A DNA stretch of 64,000 nucleotides, taken from contig JANXOV010000004.1 in assembly GCA_025357635.1 (NCBI GenBank), forward strand, positions 111,032 to 175,031, written 5' to 3'. The notes beneath the pieces were generated by a model. It was not told where the DNA came from. It ran no database searches and worked only from the letters and a program-made list of their open reading frames with translations. How positions within the stretch are numbered: the stretch's first letter is position 1; every line of letters starts with the position of its first letter. Positions 63,638-64,000 of the stretch are shown piece by piece. Made by a program: the position numbers and the translations under genes. This DNA is from Pseudomonadota bacterium. Lineage in GTDB: Bacteria > Pseudomonadota > Gammaproteobacteria > Steroidobacterales > Steroidobacteraceae.

Positions 63638-63710
63638 TTAAAAGTAGTCAAGCAGTCGCTGCTTTAACTCCGGGTTGCCAGTTCTCACTCAATGGTGAAC
63701 CACTCGATGT
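63638..63710 (-). pseudogene. Second, diverged scrap of the nuclease C-terminus
   Basis: In two frames on the minus strand: HIEWF (about 63696-63710), then after a shift TGNPELKQRLLDYF followed by a stop at 63638. This matches the segment IEWFDQWVRTGNPELKRRLLNY of the remnant at 61800-61930 in order and spacing, with several base differences. A small frame-shifted and truncated copy. Confidence 0.6.
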
Positions 63711-63745
63711 GGAGTTGCCACTATCCAACCGGCGAGTCCGGCCAC

Positions 63746-63901
63746 ATGATCGCGTTGGTCAAATACGGTACCGAGCGCGCTTTCATTGTACTGCTCGCCG
63801 TCTGCGGTGGGTGCCACAAGAAGCCTCCTCCCGCGGCGGCGAAGCAAACAATAACTCACGAGTTCGTACAGTTACTCATGCGCGACGTTCCGTTAGGCTG
63901 A
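63746..63901 (+). CDS. Possible small lipoprotein, weakly supported
   Basis: A 51-residue frame (ATG 63746) with a hydrophobic run ending AVCGGC that could be a lipobox, then KKPPPAAAKQT and an acidic/hydrophobic tail. No clear ribosome site and a single short frame; it could be a remnant or chance. The rest of 63577-64000 shows only the nuclease scrap and no other gene. Confidence 0.25.
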   Translation: MIALVKYGTERAFIVLLAVCGGCHKKPPPAAAKQTITHEFVQLLMRDVPLG

Positions 63902-64000
63902 AAATCGGTAGACGCTTCGGCTATGAGATTGGCCGACCGATGCAGACTTGCATCAATTTCGCTTTTGGGCGAACATTGATGTGGACAACATTCACTATTT

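Noticed and set aside
1-64000. CRISPR array, rRNA/tRNA gene or insertion sequence
   Set aside because: I saw no regularly spaced direct repeats, no tRNA-like cloverleaf and no transposase motif; a short or degenerate RNA could still be missed by eye.

Overview
The window is about 64 kb of GC-rich, densely coded DNA from a Gram-negative bacterium. Secreted hydrolases, lipoproteins, a TonB-dependent receptor, Tat signals and a PA2778/PA2779-type gene pair point to Proteobacteria. My best guess is a gammaproteobacterium of the Steroidobacter/Nevskia/Xanthomonas kind, inferred from gene content only. I see no rRNA, tRNA, CRISPR array, insertion sequence or prophage.

Layout. 0-8.5 kb: a lipoprotein, an AI-2E-type membrane protein, a secreted amidohydrolase, a diguanylate cyclase, a ferritin-like protein coupled to an NADP-dependent oxidoreductase, and a YtcJ-type amidohydrolase fused to a C-terminal c-type cytochrome domain. 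8.5-12 kb: a decayed histone-deacetylase-family pseudogene, a VapBC-like pair and a DUF885 protein. 12-17.3 kb: a TonB receptor overlapping a TPR-sulfotransferase gene, a divergent TetR regulator, and a recombination scar holding the 5' end of a deacylase gene. 17.3-22.3 kb: a minus-strand operon (Tat-exported PLP aminotransferase, MFS transporter, cupin, alpha/beta hydrolase) and a DUF4143 ATPase.

22.4-35 kb: a GH3 glucosidase, an M3 peptidase, thioesterase, a DUF6883/DUF4926 pair, then a plus-strand run of M28 peptidase, LctP-type permease, thiolase-like protein, DUF35-SDR fusion and metal-dependent cyclase. 35-48 kb: a multi-PAS histidine kinase coupled to a kelch lipoprotein, DUF805, a PA2778/PA2779 pair, an SDR, a molybdopterin enzyme with its cytochrome b, and divergent S9 and CocE/NonD hydrolases. 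48-56.5 kb: an apparently seven-gene plus-strand operon (flippase-like protein, GT2, GT4, alkaline-phosphatase-superfamily protein, GMC oxidoreductase, trans-sulfuration-type PLP enzyme, signal-peptide methyltransferase), the best candidate here for an undescribed pathway, probably making a modified glycoconjugate.

56.5-64 kb: thioesterase and DUF808 genes, then an accessory island with three more toxin-antitoxin pairs, a truncated HTH-nucleotidyltransferase gene, scraps of ORF6N, RecB-like nuclease and NHL-repeat genes, and a SEC-C protein.

Overall the chromosome looks like that of a scavenger: many exported peptidases, amidohydrolases and esterases feed peptide, glycoside and aromatic/acyl catabolism, with small tightly coupled operons (4-bp ATGA/TTGA overlaps are frequent). 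Product names come from recognising motifs by eye; no database search was run.
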